DNA from: Paramoeba atlantica
Taxonomy: Eukaryota > Discosea
DNA length: 64,000 bases
Direction: 5' to 3'
Assembly (NCBI GenBank): GCA_977017575.1
Contig: CDRNVI010000054.1
Location: forward strand, 124,001-188,000
The notes under the pieces were generated by a model. It had not been told where the DNA came from, ran no database searches, and saw nothing but the letters and a program-made list of their open reading frames with translations. Numbering within the stretch: position 1 is the first letter of the stretch; the number at the start of each line of letters is the position of its first letter. The position numbers were made by a program, and so were the translations under genes. Below, one piece after another: positions 28,615 through 36,559 of this stretch.

Positions 28615-28705
28615 GAAAAAATACGGGCTATACATACCCCTGCCGGGTAAATGGGTAATTACCCGGGTAAATTACCCATTTACCCGCTTTACCCACGTTT
28701 ACCCG
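28615..28705 (+). repeat. GGGTAA/TTACCC palindrome, probable hAT end
   Basis: Near-perfect palindrome centred on CCCGGG at about 28661 (GGGTAAATGGGTAATTACCC then GGGTAAATTACCCATTTACC), followed by further TTTACCC units. Subterminal GGGTAA repeats are common in hAT elements, and the hAT-like ORF starts 45-150 bp downstream. A matching right end is not found. Confidence 0.45.
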
Positions 28706-28748
28706 CTCGATGACAGGAACTGAAAAGTTGTACCTTAAATGATTTTGA

Positions 28749-30212
28749 ATGTTTTATTTTTGTATCTCTATCGGAAAAATCTCAGATTCTTTTTCCTTCA
28801 ATCATAATATCATTCACTTTGCTGATAGCGTTGCACTTTTATCTTCTATTTATTACATGCCCAAACGAAGATCATCGACAGTCAGTACGCCCGAACCGAT
28901 CGCTTCATCTGAATCAAGCTCTGAGGATGAGATGGTGACCCCGGACCCAAAGCGATCAAAGCGAAACGAGCGGCACAAGATGACGGTGAAGTCTTTGTCT
29001 GGGCACTTTAATTTGGCTCGTTGCCCGCCAAACTGTCCGCATGAACACGCGGATGTTCTCACAGACCCCCTTAACCAAAAAGTACACTTTGTGTGCACGA
29101 CAGAGGGTTGCACGTTTCAATCTCATTGCCGATTTAAAAACGTCTATCATAAGCATGTACGCGAGTGTCGTGAGGGCGTGGAGCGAGCTCGCTTGGCGAC
29201 TGCGCAGGTTTCGTTTATTCAAAGAGCGGCCGTTCAAAGATTCGCTGGGAAGGTGCTCCCATGTCTACAGACCCTAACAAACCTTCCGTCGAGTAAATTC
29301 GTTTGGCTGATTCGCAAGTATGAGGATCTCCGCCCCGACCTTCCACCGAATGTTATCAAAAAGGCTATTCCGGAAACAAATTTGAAGCAGTGGCATCAAC
29401 ACTGTGAAATTTTAGCCCACGAAGTCTGGGAGAAGCTTTGCGCTGCCATTGACTTACACATGGTGTACGGAATTGCCGTTGATGCAGGAATCGACCGAGC
29501 AAAGTCTGAGCACATTTTATTGTCCGTCTTATATGTAGGCCCTGAAGAATACGTCTTACCTCCCATTTATTCTCCTAGTCATCGTGCTTTTGATGGAAAA
29601 ACAGTAGCCGAACAACTAGTGTTTACTCTTCAGGCGAATCTTGGTGAGCACCGACTTTTAAAGCTAAAATTCATGATCGCGGACGGAAGTTCTGTGAATC
29701 ACGTGGCACGTAACAATTGCGAAGGAGCTCTCAAACGCATATATGACCAAATTTCCCCGATTGGGGAGAGTGAAACTGCAGCACTTCAGCAAGGCATATC
29801 TTCTCGTGTCCCTTCGATAATACTCCTGTCTTGCATAGGTCATATGCTGAATAACATTTGCCAAACGACCTTGAAGCCCTACGAAGAGTCGCCGTGCTTT
29901 CTTTTCAAAAAAGCGTTCAGTCAGTCCTTTTATTCAGGAGGACGAGCGAGTGCATCAAAAGGGAAATACAAGGGAGTTGCTCTGGATCTCGCTCTGGCTC
30001 GCTTCGATCAGGGAGTTATGAAGGCGGAAGAAACCTTCCGTCAATCGTACCATGGCCTTGGGGAGGATGCCCCAGTTTTCTGCCGTCAACAACTACGATC
30101 TACTCTAATCGGATGCCTCGAAAAGCTGAAGGAGGTATCTCCGGACATGTCCAATTCTCTAATAGGGAGAAGCACTTCTTTTTCACAAGACTCGTCTACA
30201 AAAAAATCATAA
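28749..30212 (+). CDS. hAT-like transposase, N-terminal two-thirds
   Basis: The frame is open for 487 codons; the likely start is MPKRRSS at 28857. An acidic/basic N-terminus is followed by a zinc-binding segment (FVCTTEGC...HCRFKNVYHKHVREC, about residues 75-105). A hAT-like RNase H fold follows: GIAVDAGIDRAKSEHILLSVLYV (first Asp), LKFMIADGSSVNHVARNNC (second Asp) and SCIGHMLNNICQTT (the C-x2-H motif of the hAT insertion domain). The catalytic Glu region and C-terminal dimerisation domain are not present; the frame ends at 30212 in unrelated sequence. It is probably a truncated DNA transposon. Family assignment rests on motif order and spacing, so it is moderately certain. Confidence 0.55.
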   Translation: MFYFCISIGKISDSFSFNHNIIHFADSVALLSSIYYMPKRRSSTVSTPEPIASSESSSEDEMVTPDPKRSKRNERHKMTVKSLSGHFNLARCPPNCPHEHADVLTDPLNQKVHFVCTTEGCTFQSHCRFKNVYHKHVRECREGVERARLATAQVSFIQRAAVQRFAGKVLPCLQTLTNLPSSKFVWLIRKYEDLRPDLPPNVIKKAIPETNLKQWHQHCEILAHEVWEKLCAAIDLHMVYGIAVDAGIDRAKSEHILLSVLYVGPEEYVLPPIYSPSHRAFDGKTVAEQLVFTLQANLGEHRLLKLKFMIADGSSVNHVARNNCEGALKRIYDQISPIGESETAALQQGISSRVPSIILLSCIGHMLNNICQTTLKPYEESPCFLFKKAFSQSFYSGGRASASKGKYKGVALDLALARFDQGVMKAEETFRQSYHGLGEDAPVFCRQQLRSTLIGCLEKLKEVSPDMSNSLIGRSTSFSQDSSTKKS

Positions 30213-30360
30213 TATGCGCTTTTGGAACGATGTTCTCTGGTTCCGTCCCGGATGGATCGTTCAGTTCGCTCGTCCTTGTGGTCTTCTCCCCATCTCGGTA
30301 GCTCGAGCAAATAATGTTTTTGACAAAAATGCGGACGGTCCGTCGGCCGAGCAGCCGATC

Positions 30361-31254
30361 TTAGCATATATCACTGTTATAAAGTTGCACAGCACGCTCT
30401 TTTAACCCAGAAATAATGAACTGATCCGCTGGCTGAAACACGTGAGTCATTTTTTTCGGGACGCAAACTACTCCACAAGACGCATCCTGAAGTATAGAAT
30501 CTGTACTACCATGCTGGGTCGCTTCATCAATGATCAGAAGAGCCCGAGCTTCCGGTTTCTTTTGCGCTTCACGCTCCAAAGAAAGTATTTCTTTAAAACG
30601 CGCTAAAAAGGTCGATCAAGTTGAAGAATCCTGGAAATGAGATTCTTTTCTGGCACATTGAAGAACGCGTGGGTCATTGCCTGTGTTTACAAATGCACGA
30701 CTTGTTCCTTGGTAAATGAATTGCAACATCTTAACACTTCCTGCCGCAGATGACAAAACATTGCAAGTGAATCCCTGTTTTTCTTTACGAACAGATATTG
30801 TACGCTATTCTCCGCGATCAATGCGCTCCCATGTCCAAGTAGCGTTCGATCTGCCTAATCCCAAACACGCAAAAAATTCGTCAGAATTGAATACAAACTC
30901 TTTATCGCATATACCTTTGAAGACCTCAAGTTGGAAGAAAAATTTCTTAGATGATTCGATTACTTCGCCTGGAGTCACGGTACGGTCGCTTGTGGCATGA
31001 CGCACGCGTATGTTATTTCTTTTCATCCAATCCTTTGCCCAAGAGGAAGAAAACTTTAGACAACCCCCATTCAAAGTCGTGGATCTAGGTGAACAACCCT
31101 CTTTGATTCCTCGGGCGACGCTTGCTATAAGTGATGCGTAAATAGGGATACTTTGTTCACGTAATTGGTCGAATACTCGCAGGAGAAGAGATGACTCCTG
31201 ATCATTCAGTATATTATGGCGACCACGTGAGCCAATTTCGTTTAAATCCTTCAT
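30361..31254 (-). pseudogene. pogo/Tigger-like transposase (CENP-B HTH and DDE)
   Basis: Minus-strand pieces in order: a CENP-B-type helix-turn-helix (LNDQESSLLLRVFDQLREQSIPIYASLIASVARGI...SSWAKDWMKRNNIRVRHA, 31000-31230), the first Asp in EFVFNSDEFFACLG (near 30880), out-of-frame remnants resembling the T-x-n-ADG and FIYQGTSRA segments (30690-30780), and a frame at 30361-30579 with ALLIIDEATQH (second Asp), VVCVPKKMTHVFQPADQFIISGLK (third Asp in QPxDQ). At least two frameshifts separate the pieces. Downstream coding may resume at 28098-28583 beyond the hAT-like insertion. A dead DDxD transposon. Confidence 0.75.
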
Positions 31255-31277
31255 GCCTTTGTATAACCCTACGCACG

Positions 31278-31870
31278 TTATAGAAATGACGCGGCCAAAA
31301 TGCCCACATCGACGCCATGGCGTCCAGCGCTATCCGTACTTCGTGCGTTACCAAAGTCACTCCCATGAGATGCTGTGTCAATTTCCTTCTCGCTTGGTTT
31401 GATTGTTGCAAACTCAAAACTCCTCCGTACACTTGCGTCGAGTTCACCAACCTTCCTTTCAAGTTTACTGAGCTTGTCACATATTCCCCTGAACAGTTCT
31501 TGAAACGTTTGGTTACTAGCGAGGTTTCCGCCCCAAAGCGCCCCCGTTTCCGGGGGGCCGGGACACTGGCAATTTTCGGGTGGTCGTCCTATAACGACTT
31601 TCCGCTCTGATGAGCGGTGCCAGACACCCGCGACCGAAAATCCGGCTGCTGGCGTAGATACGGACACTGGCGTAGGATATGATCGGGGGAACGACAATTG
31701 AAACACAATAAACGATTACGGCAAGGTAGTCCACCGGGAAATATGTTGGCTTGCATCGACGGTCCCGGTGGTGGTGGTGGTGGTGGGAAACCTTGGAACG
31801 GTGGTGGGTAATAGGGCGCAGAAAAGTTCGCAGCGTAATACTTCTTCTTGGCTTTATCCCGTTCAGTCAA
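31278..31870 (-). pseudogene. Fossil gag-like fragment with CCHC knuckle
   Basis: The minus strand encodes a Pro-rich N-terminal stretch, then CFNCRSPDHILRQC (CX2CX4HX4C, near 31690) and, downstream in another frame, a coiled-coil segment ICDKLSKLERKVGELDASVRRSFEF. A zinc knuckle with a Pro-rich flank is typical of retroelement gag proteins; DIRS-like element B has a similar knuckle. The piece is bounded by pogo on one side and an APE-LINE fragment on the other. Fossil; the exact family is uncertain. Confidence 0.5.
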
Positions 31871-31966
31871 TTGGTCTGCTACGTGCTGGTAAAATTTGTC
31901 ATTAGAACGTTCATCCTTGCTGATTTTACGGTGTACATCTTCAACGTCAATTGCATTTCTTCAACG

Positions 31967-32678
31967 TCACTTGCGTTTCGAAGTGCACGTTTCGTGTGAA
32001 GATTTCGCCCCCAAACTCTGAAGAAATTTTCGTAAATCTTTGGCCCTTTTAGAATAGCACTTTCTACCTCCTGCTGTTTGCAATGGTGCATTCATGTCCC
32101 CACAAATAACCTTCATTGCAGCACTCGATTCGTGCCAGGCATCGAAAAGGGATTTGTCGAAATCATCTTGCTTCTCCTTCTTGGCCGTTACAATCGGGGA
32201 GTACACGTTAAAAATATTGACTTTACTATTCCCAATTCTAACCTCTGCCTCCATAATTCGGTGTGATATTTGTTCGACTGTAAGCGGTTTCGTACTTAAG
32301 AATGCCATACCATTATAACCGGCCGTAGCGCTCATAAGATACATGAATCCATCCTCTCCCAATGTATAATTTTTGATGCACGATGGAGTCATTATTTGCA
32401 AAGCTTAGTCTCGTCTCTTGTAGTGCAAAGATGGATATGCCGTAGCTCTTCATGCAGTTAACCACTTGATGTAACCTAAGGGACCTACGCAGTGCGTTCA
32501 CTTCCGTACTCTTAATTTTCAACGTGTCCACGTTCAAGCTGCCAAGTACAAAGTCCTCGTTCATAGCATAAATGTTGGGTCTCTGCTCCCGGACGCCACG
32601 CCGAGAACAGCATTTGCGCTTCCTATATCTCTTGCGAATCCTTTTAGTATCCAGAGAAGCAACTCGCCCCCCTGACAC
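31967..32678 (-). pseudogene. LINE apurinic-type endonuclease (APE) domain
   Basis: Two minus-strand frames: 32313-32678 (FVLGSLNVDTLKIK, VNCMKSYGISIFALQETRLS with the catalytic Glu) and 31967-32401 (TAGYNGMAFLSTKPL, VNIFNVYSP, VICGDMNAPLQTAGG). The order S-LN-x-Q-ETR, G-x-AFL, NVYSP, GD-N matches the exonuclease-endonuclease-phosphatase fold of APE-type LINEs. A frameshift near 32390 splits it; the C-terminal SDH box and the RT are missing. It could be the 5' part of the same LINE type as the RNase H fragments at 18440 and 23722, but no overlap proves it. It appears to be inserted between two gag-like scraps. Confidence 0.75.
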
Positions 32679-32741
32679 AAGTATTCGAGGATCCTTCGGA
32701 GGAAAATGAAAAAATCGGTCAACTACTGCATCAAATTTTAC

Positions 32742-33023
32742 CTAGCGGAAACCGTCCGGTTCAACCGACACAACAGAACCTTCCCACATCCTCGTACTAT
32801 AGTCATATGACTTGCACCAGGTTATGACGAACCTCTTCCCCGGAACCATAAGTGACTGCATTCGACACAGGGCCCGCTGCCGGAGTATCGCTACTCCCTC
32901 TCTCCGCTGAGTAGGCAGAAAGAGGTTTCCCCGTTGACACGTGGCCTTCCGTAACTTCTCTTTGACCGAGAGCAAGCTGGCAAAAGGTCCGGACGCCTCC
33001 GCCTTCTCCCTAGAAATATTCAT
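32742..33023 (-). pseudogene. Possible fossil DIRS-like gag fragment
   Basis: A 94-codon frame with KRFVITWCKSYDYSTRMWEGSVVSVEPDG, which loosely resembles the VEVTWFPVGG...TWRGTVEDNG block of element A ORF2. It ends at the minisatellite. Weak similarity only; it may be the upstream part of the knuckle fragment at 31278-31870 separated by the APE-LINE insertion. Confidence 0.3.
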
Positions 33024-33995
33024 TAATAGGAAGAAATCAACTTAATAGGAAGAAATCAACTTAATAGGAAGAAATCAACTTAATAGGAAGAAATCAACTT
33101 AATAGGAAGAAATCAACTTAATAGGAAGAAATCAACTTAATAGGAAGAAATCAACTTAATAGGAAGAAATCAACTTAATAGGAAGAAATCAACTTAATAG
33201 GAAGAAATCAACTTAATAGGAAGAAATCAACTTAATAGGAAGAAATCAACCTAATAGGAAGAAATCAACTGAATAGGAAGAAATCAACTGAATAGGAAGA
33301 AATCAACTTAATAGGAAGAAATCAACTTAATAGGAAGAAATCAACTGAATAGGAAGAAATCAACTGAATAGGAAGAAATCAACTTAATAGGAAGAAATCA
33401 ACTTAATAGGAAGAAATCAACATAATAGGAAGAAATCAACTTAATAGGAAGAAATCAACTTAATAGGAAGAAATCAACTTATGGGAAGAAATCAACTTAA
33501 TAGGAAGAAATCAACCTAATAGGAAGAAATCAACTTTAATAGGAAGAAGTCAACTTAATAGGAAGAAATCAACTTTAATAGAAAGAAATCAACTTTAATA
33601 GGAAGAAATCAACTTATAGGAAGAAATCAACTTAATAGGAAGAAATCAACTTAATAGGAAGAAATCAACTTATGGGAAGAAATCAACTTAATAGGAAGAA
33701 ATCAACCTAATAGGAAGAAATCAACTTTAATAGGAAGAAGTCAACTTAATAGGAAGAAATCAACTTTAATAGAAAGAAATCAACTTTAATAGGAAGAAAT
33801 CAACTTAATAGGAAGAAATCAACTTTAATAGGAAGAAATCAACTTAATAGGAAGAAATCAACTTTAATAGGAAGAAATCAACTTTAATAGGAAGAAATCA
33901 ACTTTAATAGGAAGAAATCAACTTTAATAGAAAGAAATCAACTTTATAGGAAGAAATCAACTTTAATAGGAAGAAATCAACTTTAATAGGAATGT
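33024..33995. repeat. Minisatellite, 19-20 bp unit, about 50 copies
   Basis: Tandem TAATAGGAAGAAATCAACT (19 bp); the 20-bp form with an extra T dominates the right half. A block of about 190 bp (from TTATGGGAAGAAATC, 33479 onward) is repeated at 33670 onward with the same order of variants, showing a higher-order duplication. The array separates a gag-like scrap from a truncated LINE RT. Confidence 0.95.
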
Positions 33996-34942
33996 GCTGA
34001 GACCAAAGACGTGTTTCGCAATGTCGTTTCTGGATGGTGAGTTAAAGGCATTTTTAAGATCAATGGAGAGAATGGCCTGGCCTTTAAGATATCGATCGCG
34101 CAAAGTGTGTACAATGCGTTCACGTCCCGCTCTGGACAGGTTTCCTTGTTACATCGGGGCGAAAAGGGGCTCAAGCGTGTGCTCGTATCTTTGTAGTAGT
34201 ACAATCCCTGCGAGCTTTCCTATGACCTCCCCCATAGCTATTGGTCGAAGCCCCCCGTCTGGCTTAGGAATCGCAACGAGTCTAGCACGGTTCAATCGTT
34301 GTATTACTTGCTTTGAAAGGAAGCCATTCAGCAAATCCGCAATCATATGACATAAATTGATAACCGCTGGCTCATCGTCGACTAGAAGTCTCAGGGTGGT
34401 ATCCGTAGTCCCTGATGGCCCTGGGCTGGCACCTTTGGCCAGTCGTCGGCAAGCTGCCCGCAACTCCTCTGGTGATATTCCGGCAATTATGGGGCATCGC
34501 TCGGTACCCGTAACTCGGAGGGTCGTTGGGGGTGAAGTTCTCCCAGCTTCTCGATAGTTTCTTGATCCGATAATTCATTTTTCTGGAATGTTTGATCAAG
34601 AACTTTCGCTGCCTTAGTGTTGCATCCTTCCAGAACCAATCGTGTCGACTTTTTTATTGCTCGATCATCGCTGTCTTTTTCTTGATCAGTTTCGCTTTCT
34701 TTATCGTGAATCGCTTCCAACGAACGTCCTTCTTCATTATTGTGGTTCGAATCAGATGGCGGGCGTCGTTTCCTTTGTCTGTTGCTGAGCGTTCGTATGT
34801 TGGCTAAGGAGAGCTTGGTGGCCGATAGCACTTTATTTCATATGCGATTACGTTCAGGGTAGTCACTGTATCCGTACGCGTGTATTATGTCACGATAGAG
34901 TGCCACTACTGCGGGAATAAACTCAGGGCTAAGATCGAACTC
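33996..34942 (-). pseudogene. Family-2 LINE RT N-terminal fragment
   Basis: Minus strand: FDLSPEFIPAVVALYRDIIHAYGYSDYPERNRI (34845-34942), LSATKLSLANIRTLSNRQRK, LEGCNTKAAKVLDQTF (34487-34831), then RLAKGASPGPSGTTD, LCHMIADLLNGFLSKQVIQRLNRARLVAIPK, GKLAGIVLLQRYEHTLEPLF (34149-34463), and finally RYLKGQAILSIDLKNAFNSPSRND (RT motif A, near 34060). It stops at KHVFGL where the minisatellite begins. A stop near 34840 and shifts near 34490 and 34150 make it dead. The 5' end is followed at once by a run of palindromes. Confidence 0.85.
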
Positions 34943-35060
34943 CGTTCGATGAATATTTTTTCGAACAGGATGTCCTGTTCGATGAATGTATTGCAGTACG
35001 ATCCGTTCGATGAATCATTCATCGAACAGGACATCCTGTTCGATAAATGAAAACGCAATT
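34943..35060. repeat. Palindrome cluster
   Basis: Contains the perfect palindrome TCGAACAGGAT-GTCCTGTTCGA... (near 34970; 11 bp per arm reading TCGAACAGGAC), GTTCGATGAAT/ATTCATCGAAC (near 35005) and ATCGAACAGGA/TCCTGTTCGAT (near 35022). Each starts with TCG and ends with CGA, like the palindromes at 4753 and 13483. Confidence 0.65.
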
Positions 35061-35349
35061 TTTTTTGTAAAAAAATGCTCGACGAACGGAGCTTGGTTTT
35101 TTATTGTAAGCGAGACTGAATTACCGTTATAGTCCTTGCGCGCACTAATAGGGATCGTGAGGACACGTACAGAAACAGCATCTTTATGTCTTGAAGGATT
35201 AAACCTTGCTTTCATGGTATTCTTGCGCCCAAAACAATTTTTTTTATTTTTTCTTGTTTTTTTTATCCAGTCAGGTTGAGCCCTGAGTCCCAGCAAAATA
35301 AGTAATACACAAAAAAAAGACTGCGTATGAACAAATATTATAAAAAGCG

Positions 35350-36423
35350 TCATCCCTCGTAGTCTGATGCGCAACTATCGGAACTGAGTTCCTCAAATTC
35401 TTCGTGAACGGGAAAACCGTAGTTGTCTTTAATACACTTCATTATATTAACAAAGCGACTCTGCCAAGACTGCTCGCGGCCATTATGGGTCTCCCCATAC
35501 TTTACACACTGGAGCGCGACGTTTCGCTTCAACTCCAACGTTGTTGCCCCAAAATTATAGTGTTGGAGTCTTACCCAATACTTAATGGTGTTGTGGACAC
35601 TCCCAGCACCATTAGTATGATATCCGTTCTTGTTCACAAACTCCTTACTATGATTCACGGAGTAGTGACGACAAACTTTGTCCAAACCATTGTAAGCCCC
35701 CCAACAATCGCTCACTACCACGGATCGCGCACTGGCAAGATGGGGAATGATGAAGCCATGAAGGGTAGGCGTATCACGACGCTTTACCAATTTCCAATGG
35801 GTCCGCCCCGTTTTACCAGTGCCACGAGACTCCGTGACAGTTGCGAACCACCATCCCCTTTTCCGCTGTCTACGGTCCCGATTATACTTCCGTTTGCCGA
35901 TGAAGGTCTCATCGACCTGCACTCGACTGAATTCATAATGAGACATGGTTTCGTTACGGAGCGCTGCATCAGCAAGAGTGTGCAGGAGATCCTGAACCAC
36001 CTTGCGATCAAGTCCACGATTACGCGTTATTTGACCCGTGCACATGTTGTTCGCAATGTCTGCCCATACGAGCAAGACTTGCCCTGGAGTAAGTTGCGTA
36101 CGGGGAGAAATAAATGGTGACCACTTACAAACTTTCAATCGGCAACGGTTCACCTTGCCGGGTTCTCGATGCCCACACATACTTAGATTTGGTTTCCCTG
36201 GAACGTCGGACATAAAGTGCATCCCGTGCGAAGGACAAATAGGTGGGAAAAACAAATCATGATTCCGCATCCAGTGTTCTGCACCAGTCCTTGTTGCATC
36301 AGTCCTTGTGGAATATCTGTAATACTCCGCCAATGAGAAACACAGGTAAAAGCGGGACAGGAACAGGTCGTCTGCGCAAAATAGAGAAATCGAGTTGTTC
36401 TTGTTGGGGAGGAGGTAATTCAC
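35350..36423 (-). CDS. Merlin/IS1595-like (DDE_Tnp_IS1595, ISXO2 type) transposase
   Basis: An uninterrupted frame of 357 codons; the natural start may be the Met of MRNHDLFFPPICP (residue about 52) or the first one. A zinc-ribbon-like N-terminus (CPSHGMHF...LSMCGHREPGKVNRCRLKVC) precedes a helical region with LVWADIANNMCTGQITRNRGLDRKVVQDLL. The catalytic domain reads VQVDETFIGKRKYN (first Asp), a WWFATVTE strand, SVVVSDCWGAYN (second Asp), YSVNHSKEF and HTNGAGSVHNTIKYW, where N-x-x-K stands where many Merlin proteins have E-x-x-W-x-x-K; IS1595 relatives are known with Asn at this place. An acidic tail ends the protein. Intact, so possibly functional. Terminal inverted repeats were not found by eye. 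Confidence 0.75.
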   Translation of the reverse strand: MNYLLPNKNNSISLFCADDLFLSRFYLCFSLAEYYRYSTRTDATRTGAEHWMRNHDLFFPPICPSHGMHFMSDVPGKPNLSMCGHREPGKVNRCRLKVCKWSPFISPRTQLTPGQVLLVWADIANNMCTGQITRNRGLDRKVVQDLLHTLADAALRNETMSHYEFSRVQVDETFIGKRKYNRDRRQRKRGWWFATVTESRGTGKTGRTHWKLVKRRDTPTLHGFIIPHLASARSVVVSDCWGAYNGLDKVCRHYSVNHSKEFVNKNGYHTNGAGSVHNTIKYWVRLQHYNFGATTLELKRNVALQCVKYGETHNGREQSWQSRFVNIMKCIKDNYGFPVHEEFEELSSDSCASDYEG

Positions 36424-36559
36424 GCAGCCCAGTAGGCGGCCGCTCGTAAGTAGCAGTTTCCAGGAGAGCCATTTGTAGGATCAAACACAAAGTCACGCGA
36501 TTCCCCGAATCATACAGGAATAACATCTCCATACATCGGAAAGCCCCAAGACAGAGAAA
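36424..36559. other. Junction sequence
   Basis: Flank between the Merlin-like gene and DIRS-like element D; nothing recognisable. Confidence 0.3.

Noticed and set aside
28640-28700. TTTACCC/GGGTAA repeats as a telomere tract
   Set aside because: Short, palindromic and interrupted; fits a hAT subterminal region better than an interstitial telomere.
33024-33995. Regular repeats resembling a CRISPR array
   Set aside because: Units are contiguous with no unique spacers, and the setting is eukaryotic; it is a minisatellite.
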